A stretch of DNA of 64,000 nt from Cytophagales bacterium. GTDB taxonomy: Bacteria; Bacteroidota; Bacteroidia; Cytophagales; Cyclobacteriaceae. Position 1 is the first letter of the stretch. Every line of letters begins with the position of its first letter. The notes beneath the pieces are model-generated. The model saw only the letters and a list, made by a program, of their open reading frames with translations. It was not told the origin of the DNA and did no database searches. The stretch spans positions 49,810 to 113,809 of the forward strand of contig JAFLBQ010000009.1 in the NCBI GenBank assembly GCA_017303805.1, given 5' to 3'. Of the stretch, positions 8,449-17,094 are shown piece after piece. The translations under genes and the position numbers were made by a program.

Positions 8449-9135
8449 TCAACCGGTAATTTTTTCTTTTACCACTTGTTGTAAATTTCTGCTAACAGGA
8501 ATAACTGAACTTCCTATTTTCAATGAGTTGCCCTCAATACTCGTTACTTTATCCAATGCCACTACAAACGATTTATGTACTTTCATAAACCGTTCGGTTG
8601 GCAGTTTTTCTACCATAGCAGTAAGCGTGCTATAGCAAATTAGCTTGCGCGAAGCGGTATGAAGAATGCAATAGTTCTGCATGGCCTCAACATACAAAAT
8701 CTCGGCAAAGAAAACTTTCTCGAGTACCTTATTGCATTTTATAAAAAGATAATCGGTCGCGGTTTGCGGATGTTTCAATAGAAAATAATCAAAAGCTTTC
8801 TGAGTAGCTCTTTTAAATCGCTCAAATGAAATAGGTTTTACAAGATAGTCCAGCACGTTCAGTTCATAACTCTCCAATGCATAATCCGAAAAGGCAGTAG
8901 TAAAGATTACCAACGGTGGATTTTTCAGGCTTTTTAAAAAATCGATTCCGGAAATTTTTGGCATCCGGATATCGAGAAATATCAAATCAACAGGCTGTTT
9001 GCTAATAAAATCATTTGCAGCCATGGCACTTTCAAAACTGCCGTTGTTCACCAGGTAATCCAGGTCGGCTACATATTCTGCCAAGCCCTTGCGGGCGAGG
9101 GGCTCATCATCAACGATAATGCAGGTTAGTTTCAC
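8449..9135 (-). CDS. LytTR-type response regulator
   Basis: This 228-residue protein has an N-terminal receiver domain, with acidic residues in CIIVDDEPLAR and the phosphoacceptor aspartate in LIFLDIRMPKISG near residue 56, plus the switch lysine in VKPISFERF. The C-terminal half is a LytTR DNA-binding domain (FIKCNKVLEKVFFAEILYVE, then FMKVHKSFVVAL). It accepts phosphate from the adjacent histidine kinase; the two genes overlap by four bases (ATGA), so they are translationally coupled. Targets are not visible, though the divergent exported-protein operon at 10274 is a candidate. Confidence 0.95.
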   Translation of the reverse strand: MKLTCIIVDDEPLARKGLAEYVADLDYLVNNGSFESAMAANDFISKQPVDLIFLDIRMPKISGIDFLKSLKNPPLVIFTTAFSDYALESYELNVLDYLVKPISFERFKRATQKAFDYFLLKHPQTATDYLFIKCNKVLEKVFFAEILYVEAMQNYCILHTASRKLICYSTLTAMVEKLPTERFMKVHKSFVVALDKVTSIEGNSLKIGSSVIPVSRNLQQVVKEKITG

Positions 9136-10145
9136 ATTATCGGAATTTGAAGTGAAACAGTGTACGCGTTTTCTGTGCGCTCGACTTTTAACGTAGCGGT
9201 TCCTCCAAATAACAACTCAAGCCTGCGCGCAACATTTTTCAGTCCAATACCTCCGTTAGATTTAGCAATCACAGTTTCGGTTGTGTTGAAACAATTAAAA
9301 TTCAGATTTTTCTCCTTTCGCAGCAACTCTATTTTGATTTCGTTGGGCTTATTAGTAAAGTGAGAAACATGTTTGAAGGCATTTTCCACAAATGGAATCA
9401 GCACCAATGGCGGTATGAAAAAATTCTGTAGGCTTTCATCGGTCTTTAACTCAACCTGGTGCTGGCCCAGGCGTAATTTTTGAAGCGCTACATAATTCTG
9501 TAAGTAGTGAATTTCTCTTTCGATAGCGATGGTTTCGCTTGTGCATTCGTAGAGTTGGTAGCGCAACATTTCCGAAAACTTTTCCAGGGTTTCGCGAGCA
9601 TGGGTATTTTGTTTATCAATCTGGAAATAAATGGTATTAATAGAATTGAATAAAAAATGCGGATTGATTTGGGCACGCAGGTATTCCAACTCGGTATTCA
9701 GTTTTTCCATTTCAATCTGTCGCATTTTTTCGCGCTGCAGGTACCACAGTTTGCTCAAGTATAATGTAGTAGCAAAGGCGAGATAAAATGTAACGATGGA
9801 AAAATTGTAAAATGTGTTGTAGAAAAAGTGAAGACGTTCGGGGTCGCCCATTACGTAGCCATAGAAATATACATCGTGTGCATTTTTACCCAGCACATAA
9901 AGACATAAGGCGACCACGATGCCTAAAATACCAACAGCCTTTTTACCATTGGTAAGATGGGGTATGGCGACTGAAATTGTGAGATAAATCGCGCAGGCAA
10001 GCAAGCCGTTCCGCACAATTAGTTCTACCATAAATTGATTCAGGCCGGCTTTGTGAATCCACGGTAATCGTGTATAGCCATGAAAGATCACGGTGAGTGT
10101 CCAGAAAAGGATATGATCTAGCCGATACGAGAAGAAGCGCGACAT
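9132..10145 (-). CDS. LytS/YehU-type sensor histidine kinase
   Basis: This 337-residue inner membrane kinase starts at the ATG encoding MSRFFSYR (a TTG two codons upstream is rejected). About four transmembrane helices occupy residues 8-140, with no periplasmic sensor domain. A short coiled coil (REKMRQIEMEKLNTELEYLR) leads into the His_kinase motif AQINPHFLFNSINTIYF, whose histidine is phosphorylated. A GHKL ATPase follows, with the N-box VENAFKH and the G-box GGIGLKNV. It forms an operon with the LytTR regulator, whose gene it overlaps. The signal sensed is unknown. Confidence 0.95.
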   Translation of the reverse strand: MSRFFSYRLDHILFWTLTVIFHGYTRLPWIHKAGLNQFMVELIVRNGLLACAIYLTISVAIPHLTNGKKAVGILGIVVALCLYVLGKNAHDVYFYGYVMGDPERLHFFYNTFYNFSIVTFYLAFATTLYLSKLWYLQREKMRQIEMEKLNTELEYLRAQINPHFLFNSINTIYFQIDKQNTHARETLEKFSEMLRYQLYECTSETIAIEREIHYLQNYVALQKLRLGQHQVELKTDESLQNFFIPPLVLIPFVENAFKHVSHFTNKPNEIKIELLRKEKNLNFNCFNTTETVIAKSNGGIGLKNVARRLELLFGGTATLKVERTENAYTVSLQIPIM

Positions 10146-10273
10146 ATTCAAAAGTACGGGTTTTGTGAAATACTCTTGTGTAGGGCGTAACAGTTCATCA
10201 AGAATTCAGTACCAATGGTCAGGTTAGCGAAACGAAGTTGTAGGTGAGCCGTACATTCAGCCTATAAACCAAC

Positions 10274-10891
10274 ATGAAATTGATTTATACTCTTTTTGGA
10301 TTTGCTATCGCGCTAAGCGGATGCGCACAAAGCCAATCGTACCTTAAAAAGCAAGTTGGCGGGCCATGCGAAGATTGTCACCTGATGTTTGACGGAATAC
10401 CGGTAACGATTGACTCAAAAACAATTTTGGTGGATAGGAATGAACCTGGTGAGCCTTTGATTATTCGGGGCATTATTTACAAGCAGGATGGAAAAACTCC
10501 AGCTTCGGGGGTGATCTTGTATGTATATCAAACCGATAATGCAGGTCTTTATGCACGCGGCCAGAATCAAACGCACGCTCTGCGGCATGGGCACATACGG
10601 GGTTGGGTAAAAACCAACACAAAAGGCGAATACGAGTTTAAAACCATTCGTCCGGCATCGTATCCCAACAGCAACATTCCACAACATATTCATCCTATTA
10701 TTTACGAACCAGACAAGGGATACTACTGGATAGATGAGTACCAGTTCGAGGATGATTCAAAGTTAACACCGGCTGTACGAAAACAGGTTTCCGATCGGGG
10801 TGGGTCGGGAATAATCAAACTCACCAAAGATAATGACACCTGGCTGGGCCAGCGCGATATTATTTTGGGATTTAATGTTTCTAACTATTAA
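10274..10891 (+). CDS. Intradiol ring-cleavage dioxygenase-like lipoprotein
   Basis: This 205-residue protein has a lipobox (IALSGC, lipidated Cys near 17), so it is probably attached to the periplasmic or outer membrane. The fold matches intradiol dioxygenases: GPCEDCHLMF near the N-terminus, VYQTDNAGLYARG, HGHIRGWVKTN, TIRPASYP and PQHIHP. The last two carry the second tyrosine and the paired histidines expected to hold the non-haem Fe(III). Classical members cleave catechols in the cytoplasm; the exported Bacteroidota subgroup has no established substrate. YceI follows 15 bases later, so they are likely co-transcribed. Confidence 0.85.
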   Translation: MKLIYTLFGFAIALSGCAQSQSYLKKQVGGPCEDCHLMFDGIPVTIDSKTILVDRNEPGEPLIIRGIIYKQDGKTPASGVILYVYQTDNAGLYARGQNQTHALRHGHIRGWVKTNTKGEYEFKTIRPASYPNSNIPQHIHPIIYEPDKGYYWIDEYQFEDDSKLTPAVRKQVSDRGGSGIIKLTKDNDTWLGQRDIILGFNVSNY

Positions 10892-10906
10892 CAATTCAAC
10901 TAAAAA

Positions 10907-11479
10907 ATGAAAACGGTAGTATTAATCGTGTTTGTGATGGTAACCGGTACGGTACTTGCGCAAACCCAACTCAACGTGGTAACAACCGAATCAAAGGTAA
11001 GCTGGACGGGCACGAAGGTTATTGGATTTCACCAGGGAATAGTTAAAATAAAAGAAGGAAGCGTGAAAATAAATGACGGGAAGCTTACCGGTGGTTATTT
11101 TATTATTGATATGACGAGCATTTCGTGTACAGATATTCCCGATACCGACCCTATTCCAAAGAAAAAACTAGAAAGCCATTTGAAGGGCGAAGACTTTTTT
11201 GATGTGACTAACTATCCGACTGCAAAATTCGAGATTGTGGAGGTGCGGGTACACCCTGATAATCCTGCGCGTAATCTGGTTTTAGGTAATTTAACTATAA
11301 AAGGAATTACCAAGCGCTGGAAAGTTGAAGTAGAGCCTACCACCCAAACGGATAAACTTTTTATTGCCCAAGCTGATTTACGATTCGACAGGCAACAATT
11401 TGGAGTAGCCTATAAAGGTTTAAAAGATGAACTTGTACACGACATTGTGCGGCTGAACATTGTGTTAAAGGCAAAATAA
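10907..11479 (+). CDS. YceI family periplasmic protein
   Basis: This 190-residue protein has a signal peptide (ending GTVLAQ). It begins the lipocalin-like YceI fold with SKVSWTGTKVIGFHQGIVKI, and shows the family hallmarks DMTSISCTDIPD, KLESHLKGEDFFDVTNYPTAKFEI and GNLTIKGITK. YceI proteins bind polyprenoid or amide lipids in a hydrophobic barrel. It is the second gene of a probable operon with the dioxygenase-like lipoprotein, suggesting a shared role in handling lipophilic or phenolic compounds in the periplasm (inference). Confidence 0.93.
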   Translation: MKTVVLIVFVMVTGTVLAQTQLNVVTTESKVSWTGTKVIGFHQGIVKIKEGSVKINDGKLTGGYFIIDMTSISCTDIPDTDPIPKKKLESHLKGEDFFDVTNYPTAKFEIVEVRVHPDNPARNLVLGNLTIKGITKRWKVEVEPTTQTDKLFIAQADLRFDRQQFGVAYKGLKDELVHDIVRLNIVLKAK

Positions 11480-11555
11480 ATTTAGGAAGCGCCAGGGCTG
11501 CAGCTTCAACAAGTAGTTGTCCTCGATTTTTCGGAATGTAAAAATGGCATCGCAA

Positions 11556-12401
11556 ATGAAAACTCTTTTACTAATACTCTTACTGGGATTAGTTCTATGC
11601 GTAGGGGCCCATCCCGGTGTAGGCATTGTAATGGATAGCAAGGGGAACGTGTTTTACACCGATACCGAAAGAGTTTGGCAAATAGACATAACCGGGCGTA
11701 AATCTATTGTTGTGCCCAATGTTCACACACATGAATTATTTCTGGATACGAATAATAACTTATTCGGTGAGCACTTGTGGTACGAAAGTTCGACCAACCA
11801 GTGGGCCCACTATGTTTGGCGGTATTCAACGGATGGAAAGTTTGAAAAGATAACACCCAACACCGAGGGCTTTCTGAAAGACTACAGTTTTGTGCGCGAT
11901 CATTTTGGAAATATGTATTCGGCTAATCGCGATGCCGATTGCCAACAAGTAGTTCAGTTGGATCTTCATAGAAGAAAAAAACTTGTATCGGATCATTGTT
12001 TTGAAAATATCCGCTGGATGTACGTAACTAAAAGCGATGAGTTGCTCTTAACGGATTTCCAAGATCTGATAAAGATCGACCAACGCGGAAACGTGAAGAA
12101 AGTCGCGCGGCAGATAGCCAATAAACAGTGGACTAAATCTACCGTTGAAAATCAGAATGCGATTTTTGGAATTTGGGACGATGCAGCCGGAAATATTTAT
12201 ACCGCTGTGGCCAGTAACCGGTTGGTTAAAAAATTTGACCAAACCGGCAAGGAAGAAATAGTTTTCCGAACTCCTGCACCGTGGATGCCTACGGGCGGTC
12301 TTGTTTCTTCAACTGGCGAGTTATGGATACTCGAATGCTCGGATACAAATGCAGTTAGGGTTGAGAAATTAACGACAAACGCGAGGCGCATCGTTTACTA
12401 G
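11556..12401 (+). CDS. Exported beta-propeller-like protein (NHL/SMP-30-like)
   Basis: This 281-residue protein opens with a signal sequence (MKTLLLILLLGLVLCVGAHPG). An ATG four codons upstream (11544) is also possible. Repeated blades follow the pattern 'D-x-x-GN-x-Y/F-x-x-D/A': GIVMDSKGNVFYTDTERVWQ, DHFGNMYSANRD, WDDAAGNIYTAVASNRLVKK and LVSSTGELWILECSDTN. This fits an NHL or SMP-30/gluconolactonase-type propeller. No catalytic metal ligands could be assigned, so an enzymatic role is not claimed. It is co-directional with YceI. Confidence 0.65.
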   Translation: MKTLLLILLLGLVLCVGAHPGVGIVMDSKGNVFYTDTERVWQIDITGRKSIVVPNVHTHELFLDTNNNLFGEHLWYESSTNQWAHYVWRYSTDGKFEKITPNTEGFLKDYSFVRDHFGNMYSANRDADCQQVVQLDLHRRKKLVSDHCFENIRWMYVTKSDELLLTDFQDLIKIDQRGNVKKVARQIANKQWTKSTVENQNAIFGIWDDAAGNIYTAVASNRLVKKFDQTGKEEIVFRTPAPWMPTGGLVSSTGELWILECSDTNAVRVEKLTTNARRIVY

Positions 12402-12460
12402 CGAAGCGGTAAGATTTAGAATTTTTTGAATTTTGAGCTTTAAATCTTGAATTTAGAGCG

Positions 12461-13450
12461 ATGAAAAAAGTCCGGTGGGGTATTTTAGGTTGTGGCCGTA
12501 TTGCCCGCAAGTTTGCATCTGACCTTAGATTAGTTAACGATGCAGAATTAATGGCCGTAGGCGCACGCGAGTTAACAACAGCACAAACATTTGCAAAAGA
12601 GTTTCCGGTTAAACATGTGCATGGCAGTTATCTGGCACTGGTAAACAATCCGGAAGTAGATGTGATTTATGTGGCTACGCCCCATGCACTTCATTACGAA
12701 CATGTATTGTTATGCCTACAACATAAGAAGGCAGTACTGTGCGAAAAAGCATTTGCACTCAACTGCAAACAGGCAAGTGAGATGATCGATCTCGCGAAGG
12801 CGCAGAACACGTTTATTATGGAAGCTTTTTGGACCCGACTGCTGCCACATTATGTAAAAGCAAAAGAACTTATTGCAGCAGGTAAAGTTGGTGCGATAAA
12901 ATACTTTTATGGCGAGTTTGGATTTAAGCCGCAACACCCGGTTGCGCCTCGTTTGTACGATCCGGCTTTGGGTGGAGGTGCGCTACTGGATATAGGTGTG
13001 TATCCGGTTTTTATGGCGCTGGATTTATTGGGCAAACCCGATGTGATTGATGCCGCCATGACGCCCGCACATACGGGTATTGATGAACAATGCGTTATCC
13101 GTTTTCAATATAAGCATGGAGCAATTGCCAACATGTTTTGCACGCTTGCAACTAACCTGGCTTCTGGTGGCGATATTGGTGGCACGGACGGTCGCCTCCG
13201 GTTTACGCACCGCATGCATGGCCCCACTACCACACTAGAATTTTACCCCAGCGTGGTGGATACACGCGAAGTAATTGAGGTTGAAAAAGCAGCAGGCTTT
13301 GGGTATGAGTATGAGATTCGTCATGTAAACGAGTGCCTGCAAAATAACCTGGTGGAGAGCCCGGTACTTACACACCACTTTACCTTGTTGCTTATGCAAA
13401 CGTTGGATATCATTCGTGCCCAAGCGGGTATTCGGTATAGTGTAGATTGA
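12461..13450 (+). CDS. Gfo/Idh/MocA family oxidoreductase
   Basis: This 329-residue protein has the N-terminal Rossmann motif GILGCGRIARKFA for NAD(P) binding. VYVATPHALHYEHVLLCLQHKKAVLCEKAF contains the EK(P) motif in the form CEKAF. The C-terminal beta-sheet domain contains GGGALLDIGVYP, whose D-x-G-x-Y/H motif carries catalytic residues near 176-180. The family oxidises or reduces sugars and related substrates, and the sequence resembles trans-dihydrodiol or glucose-fructose-type dehydrogenases. No sugar-utilisation neighbours are present, so the substrate is open. It appears monocistronic. Confidence 0.93.
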   Translation: MKKVRWGILGCGRIARKFASDLRLVNDAELMAVGARELTTAQTFAKEFPVKHVHGSYLALVNNPEVDVIYVATPHALHYEHVLLCLQHKKAVLCEKAFALNCKQASEMIDLAKAQNTFIMEAFWTRLLPHYVKAKELIAAGKVGAIKYFYGEFGFKPQHPVAPRLYDPALGGGALLDIGVYPVFMALDLLGKPDVIDAAMTPAHTGIDEQCVIRFQYKHGAIANMFCTLATNLASGGDIGGTDGRLRFTHRMHGPTTTLEFYPSVVDTREVIEVEKAAGFGYEYEIRHVNECLQNNLVESPVLTHHFTLLLMQTLDIIRAQAGIRYSVD

Positions 13451-13552
13451 TTTTGTTTTTCATTTCTGCTTTAAATCATGTTTTTAACGTTCGTTCGGTA
13501 AACATTTTGCCGATTGTGTAAGCTCCATGGAATTATTAGCCGCAATTCGCGT

Positions 13553-13560
13553 TATCTTTG
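13553..13560 (+). promoter_or_regulatory. Putative -7 promoter element of the desaturase gene
   Basis: TATCTTTG matches TAnnTTTG and lies 33 bases upstream of the desaturase ATG at 13594. A clear TTG at the 19-base spacing is absent, so confidence is moderate. Confidence 0.45.
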
Positions 13561-13593
13561 CAGTACACTTTTACATTCCGAAATACTACCATT

Positions 13594-14580
13594 ATGGCTC
13601 AAGCAGTTGTTCCCGAGGTTAGAAGAAAGCCGGTACTCAAACAAGAGATCGCGTTTCTCCTGATTCACTTAATGCCGTTAGGCGCCTTGTGGACGGGTGC
13701 CACATTTTTCGATTGGATAGTTTGTATTTTCCTCTATGTGTTTCGTATGTTCTGGGTAACGGGTGGTTATCATCGCTACTTTGCCCATCGTTCGTATAGT
13801 ACTTCGCGCTGGTTTCAATTTGTAATCGCCTTCATGTCGCAAACTACGGCACAGAAAGGCGCCTTGTGGTGGGCAGCGCATCACCGGCATCATCATCGCC
13901 ACAGCGATACCCCGGCCGATCCACATTCGATGAAAATTTATGGTTTCTGGTACTCGCACGTAGGTTGGATTGTAGGCCCGGATTTTAAGGAGACAGATTA
14001 TAAAGTGATTGGAGACTATGCCAAGTACCCGGAATTGGTTTGGTTGAACAAACATTATCTCGTGCCGCCAACCATTCTGGCTGTGCTGGTTACAGCAATT
14101 GGTGGTTGGGTAAACGGAGGAAGTCTGATGGCGATATTCAGTACGGCTGGTTTAAGTACCCTGTTTGTAGGATTCTTTTTGAGTACCATCGTGTTGTACC
14201 ATGCAACTTTCTCCATCAACTCCATTATGCATAAAGTGGGCACTCAACGGTACGAGTCCAATGATGAATCGCGTAACAGTTTGTGGTTGGCTATTATTAC
14301 TATGGGTGAGGGCTGGCACAACAATCATCACTATTATGAAGTAGCATCGCGCCAGGGATTTTTCTGGTGGGAGGTTGATATTACTTATTATATACTACGC
14401 GGGCTTGCAGCAGTTGGCCTTATCTGGGATTTGAAGGAAGTACCGAAGCACATCCTTCATTCCAAAAATAAAAAGGAGGCTGCAGAGCTAAAGCGGAAGT
14501 ACGAAGCGCAAAACAGTCGCGGCCCGGTAACGAAGCCAGAAAAAGCCCGGCACGAAGCCGAGCATGTCGAAGTGCAGTAA
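13594..14580 (+). CDS. Acyl-CoA (delta-9-type) fatty acid desaturase
   Basis: This 328-residue integral membrane di-iron enzyme introduces a double bond into acyl chains. The three histidine boxes are plain: HRYFAH near residue 62, HRHHHRHSD near residue 97, and HNNHHYY near residue 250. Transmembrane pairs surround them (LLIHLMPLGALWTGATFF, and LFVGFFLSTIVLYHATF). The start at 13594 (MAQAVVPEV) places the protein downstream of a -7 promoter motif; 12 extra codons upstream are not conserved-looking. The charged tail (KKEAAELKRKYEAQ) is typical of Bacteroidota members. It likely adjusts membrane fluidity. Confidence 0.95.
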   Translation: MAQAVVPEVRRKPVLKQEIAFLLIHLMPLGALWTGATFFDWIVCIFLYVFRMFWVTGGYHRYFAHRSYSTSRWFQFVIAFMSQTTAQKGALWWAAHHRHHHRHSDTPADPHSMKIYGFWYSHVGWIVGPDFKETDYKVIGDYAKYPELVWLNKHYLVPPTILAVLVTAIGGWVNGGSLMAIFSTAGLSTLFVGFFLSTIVLYHATFSINSIMHKVGTQRYESNDESRNSLWLAIITMGEGWHNNHHYYEVASRQGFFWWEVDITYYILRGLAAVGLIWDLKEVPKHILHSKNKKEAAELKRKYEAQNSRGPVTKPEKARHEAEHVEVQ

Positions 14581-14582
14581 CC

Positions 14583-16808
14583 TTACCCTTTCAGGGCATG
14601 GGTAAGATCTGAGCGATTGAGGCTAACAGCCTGAAAGCCGCATAAGGCTATTAGTACTACCACACAATACGCAAGCGGATACACCGGATCACTCCATTGA
14701 AAGGGTGTTGTATAAACGAAGTTGCGCAGAAACTCTTTCAATAAGATAAATGTGATGGGCGCAACTACCAGTAGTGCCAGAAGCATGTGACCCACAAATT
14801 CGCGCACCAGCAACTTTGTGAGGCGCGCAATATTGGCTCCATACAGCTTGTGAATAGCCAGTTGTTTTATTTTATCGCGCACCAGGCTTAAGCTTAAACC
14901 ATAAATTGCAAGGCACGAGAGAATACCCGAGATAATTACAAGAATACCCGATAGCGAATTGAGCCGGTCCTGATAGTGAAGCCACTCTTCAAAGCGCGTA
15001 TCGACAAAAGAAACCGGAGCCGGAAAGTTATTGCTGAAGGCGTGCGCCAACACAAAAAGTGTGGTGCGAATATTAACTTCCAATACACGCACACACAAAA
15101 ATTGATATTGCGTACCCGAGCTAAGCGTGTACTTTAAAGGTTTTTGCGAGCGGTTAAATTCTTCGTCCATGTTACCGATTACTCCAATTACTTCCGAATG
15201 GCTTGGCAGCGAACTGCCGGCCTGGTTAATAACCACCATTGGCGATTCATCGTTGGGTTGAAACCAGCGGCCGCTTTCTACCGGCAGCCGAAAAAAATCT
15301 TTAAAGCCGCGATCAACAGCCATGAAATAGAAATCAGAGTGCAACTCTTTACTCTGCACATAGTGCGGAAGTTGCGAGGTGGCAATTACATCATCAATAT
15401 TCGGATTGTTTTTCTTCCAGCCCGCTCTTAGTTCGGCCAGGCCCTGGTTGGTGAGCCCGGCTGGATAGGGCATGTAAACAACCTGGTAATGATTGCGCCC
15501 CGGTTCTTTTAAAAGCGAGTAAGTTACCTGCCGCCCTATAACCATGGACGCCACAATTAAAAACAGGCTTATCCCTAGCTGAAGAAATGTTATTATTCTT
15601 TTGAATCGGGGGAAGGTAATTGTATCGGTACTGAGCAGCCGGGTGGGAGTGGCGCGGGCAAATTTGAGAGTCATAAGCAAAGGGGCCAGCCCACTTAATA
15701 CTATTAGTAATAAAATAACTGACGCAAAGACTACGCTGCTATTGAATAGTAAGCCAATGGGATCGATCTGAAGAATAGATTCGATGAAAGAGTTGAAAAT
15801 AAAGAGAATTGAAACCGCACCTAAAAATGAAATACCAACCAACGCAAACGACTCGAAGGCGAACATCTTCATTAACGACCAATGCCCCGTGCCGGAAAGT
15901 TTTTTAATGGCAAGTTCCTTAGCACGATGCGGAAGCGAGAGCGTAGTAAGGTTTACAAAGCCTGTTAATGCAAGAAACAAGATTAACCCGGTAACGCATA
16001 GTAAAATCAAAATACTGTAGGCATCTCCATGCCTGCTATCCTCACCGGCCACGCGCGGGCCAAAATAAATTTCAGATAATGCCTGAAAGGAATACGAGTA
16101 CACCGAGTCGATTTGGAGCACAGCTTTATAGTCGTCAAATTTTCCTTGCTTTGCTAGGCCATACACACCACTGGTGGTAGCGTTAAATTGAAGTGTTTGA
16201 ATCGGCTGTTCTTGATAGGGCAGGAAGAATTGAAAATCTTCATGCGTATTGTTTAGAAAATTTTTAAACACTGCAGCCACCGCATACGTCAGCGTATCGG
16301 ATTGTGTAAATAACTTAATATGCCTGCCGCTTGTGCTTAATGAGCCGAAGAGCTCGAGTGAAAGGGCTTCAGAGATAAGCACGCCAGTTGCAAAATCCTG
16401 CAAAGAGCCACTCACCACATTAAATCTAAAGATAGATACCAATGATGTGTCGGTAGCGTGTATTTTTCTTTCATGAAATAATTTGCCATCTACAGCCAGG
16501 CTTACGCCTTTCATAATTTTTACCCGAGCCACCGTTATGGAATCTTTGGAAAGTGCATCGAGTTGCTGGAAGATGGGTAGTGGTATTTTAGCCGACAGAC
16601 GATTGCCATGAACTTCAGGGCTGTTGTCGCGTTGCAGAACTCTGAATACGGGGTAGCTATTGGTAAGGGATTTGTCGTAACCAAACTCCTGGATTGAAAA
16701 CAGGGTGATGAGTGTGGTGCTGGCAAATGCTACGGCCAGCGTTAAGAACTTTAAGAAATAAACCTCCCGATTTTTGGAAACGATGCGTAAAAACAGAAGG
16801 GAATACAT
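14583..16808 (-). CDS. FtsX/MacB-like ABC permease without prefix domain
   Basis: This 741-residue protein has two FtsX-type halves. The first membrane helix (FLKFLTLAVAFASTTLITLF) is followed by a periplasmic MacB-like domain and a three-helix FtsX block beginning near residue 275 (ILILLCVTGLILFLALTGFVNL, then HRAKELAIKKLSGTGH). A second periplasmic part and a second FtsX block follow near residue 630 (KIKQLAIHKLYGANIARL). It ends LTHALKG rather than NPxxSLRSE as in the neighbours. It lacks the prefix domain and has no PadR partner or ATPase nearby. It is the most divergent permease of the cluster. The substrate is unknown. Confidence 0.88.
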   Translation of the reverse strand: MYSLLFLRIVSKNREVYFLKFLTLAVAFASTTLITLFSIQEFGYDKSLTNSYPVFRVLQRDNSPEVHGNRLSAKIPLPIFQQLDALSKDSITVARVKIMKGVSLAVDGKLFHERKIHATDTSLVSIFRFNVVSGSLQDFATGVLISEALSLELFGSLSTSGRHIKLFTQSDTLTYAVAAVFKNFLNNTHEDFQFFLPYQEQPIQTLQFNATTSGVYGLAKQGKFDDYKAVLQIDSVYSYSFQALSEIYFGPRVAGEDSRHGDAYSILILLCVTGLILFLALTGFVNLTTLSLPHRAKELAIKKLSGTGHWSLMKMFAFESFALVGISFLGAVSILFIFNSFIESILQIDPIGLLFNSSVVFASVILLLIVLSGLAPLLMTLKFARATPTRLLSTDTITFPRFKRIITFLQLGISLFLIVASMVIGRQVTYSLLKEPGRNHYQVVYMPYPAGLTNQGLAELRAGWKKNNPNIDDVIATSQLPHYVQSKELHSDFYFMAVDRGFKDFFRLPVESGRWFQPNDESPMVVINQAGSSLPSHSEVIGVIGNMDEEFNRSQKPLKYTLSSGTQYQFLCVRVLEVNIRTTLFVLAHAFSNNFPAPVSFVDTRFEEWLHYQDRLNSLSGILVIISGILSCLAIYGLSLSLVRDKIKQLAIHKLYGANIARLTKLLVREFVGHMLLALLVVAPITFILLKEFLRNFVYTTPFQWSDPVYPLAYCVVVLIALCGFQAVSLNRSDLTHALKG

Positions 16809-17094
16809 GTAAGCTCCTGGGGTTGCAAATAGTTTACCATAAAAAACGCAGGGTTGAGAGGCACAACAACCACTTTTTAGTGATGCTGTTCGATTGTGGG
16901 ATTTTCTGTTTCACCAACGAACAGATTTTTTGGTGGAAGTAATGATTCACTACACAGGTTGAGCAGTTGGTGTAGAATTTTTCACCATTCAGCAATTCCT
17001 GTCAACTTCCTGCGTTCCGTTCCCGTAAAAACTCCTGATTCAAATCCTGTAACCAACTTCGAATACAAAAGTATTCTTCAAAACCCCACCCCAC

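Noticed and set aside
14582-14606. CTTACCC/GGGTAAG hairpin between the desaturase and a permease gene
   Set aside because: A 7-bp stem with an 11-base loop and no T-run; not enough for a terminator call.
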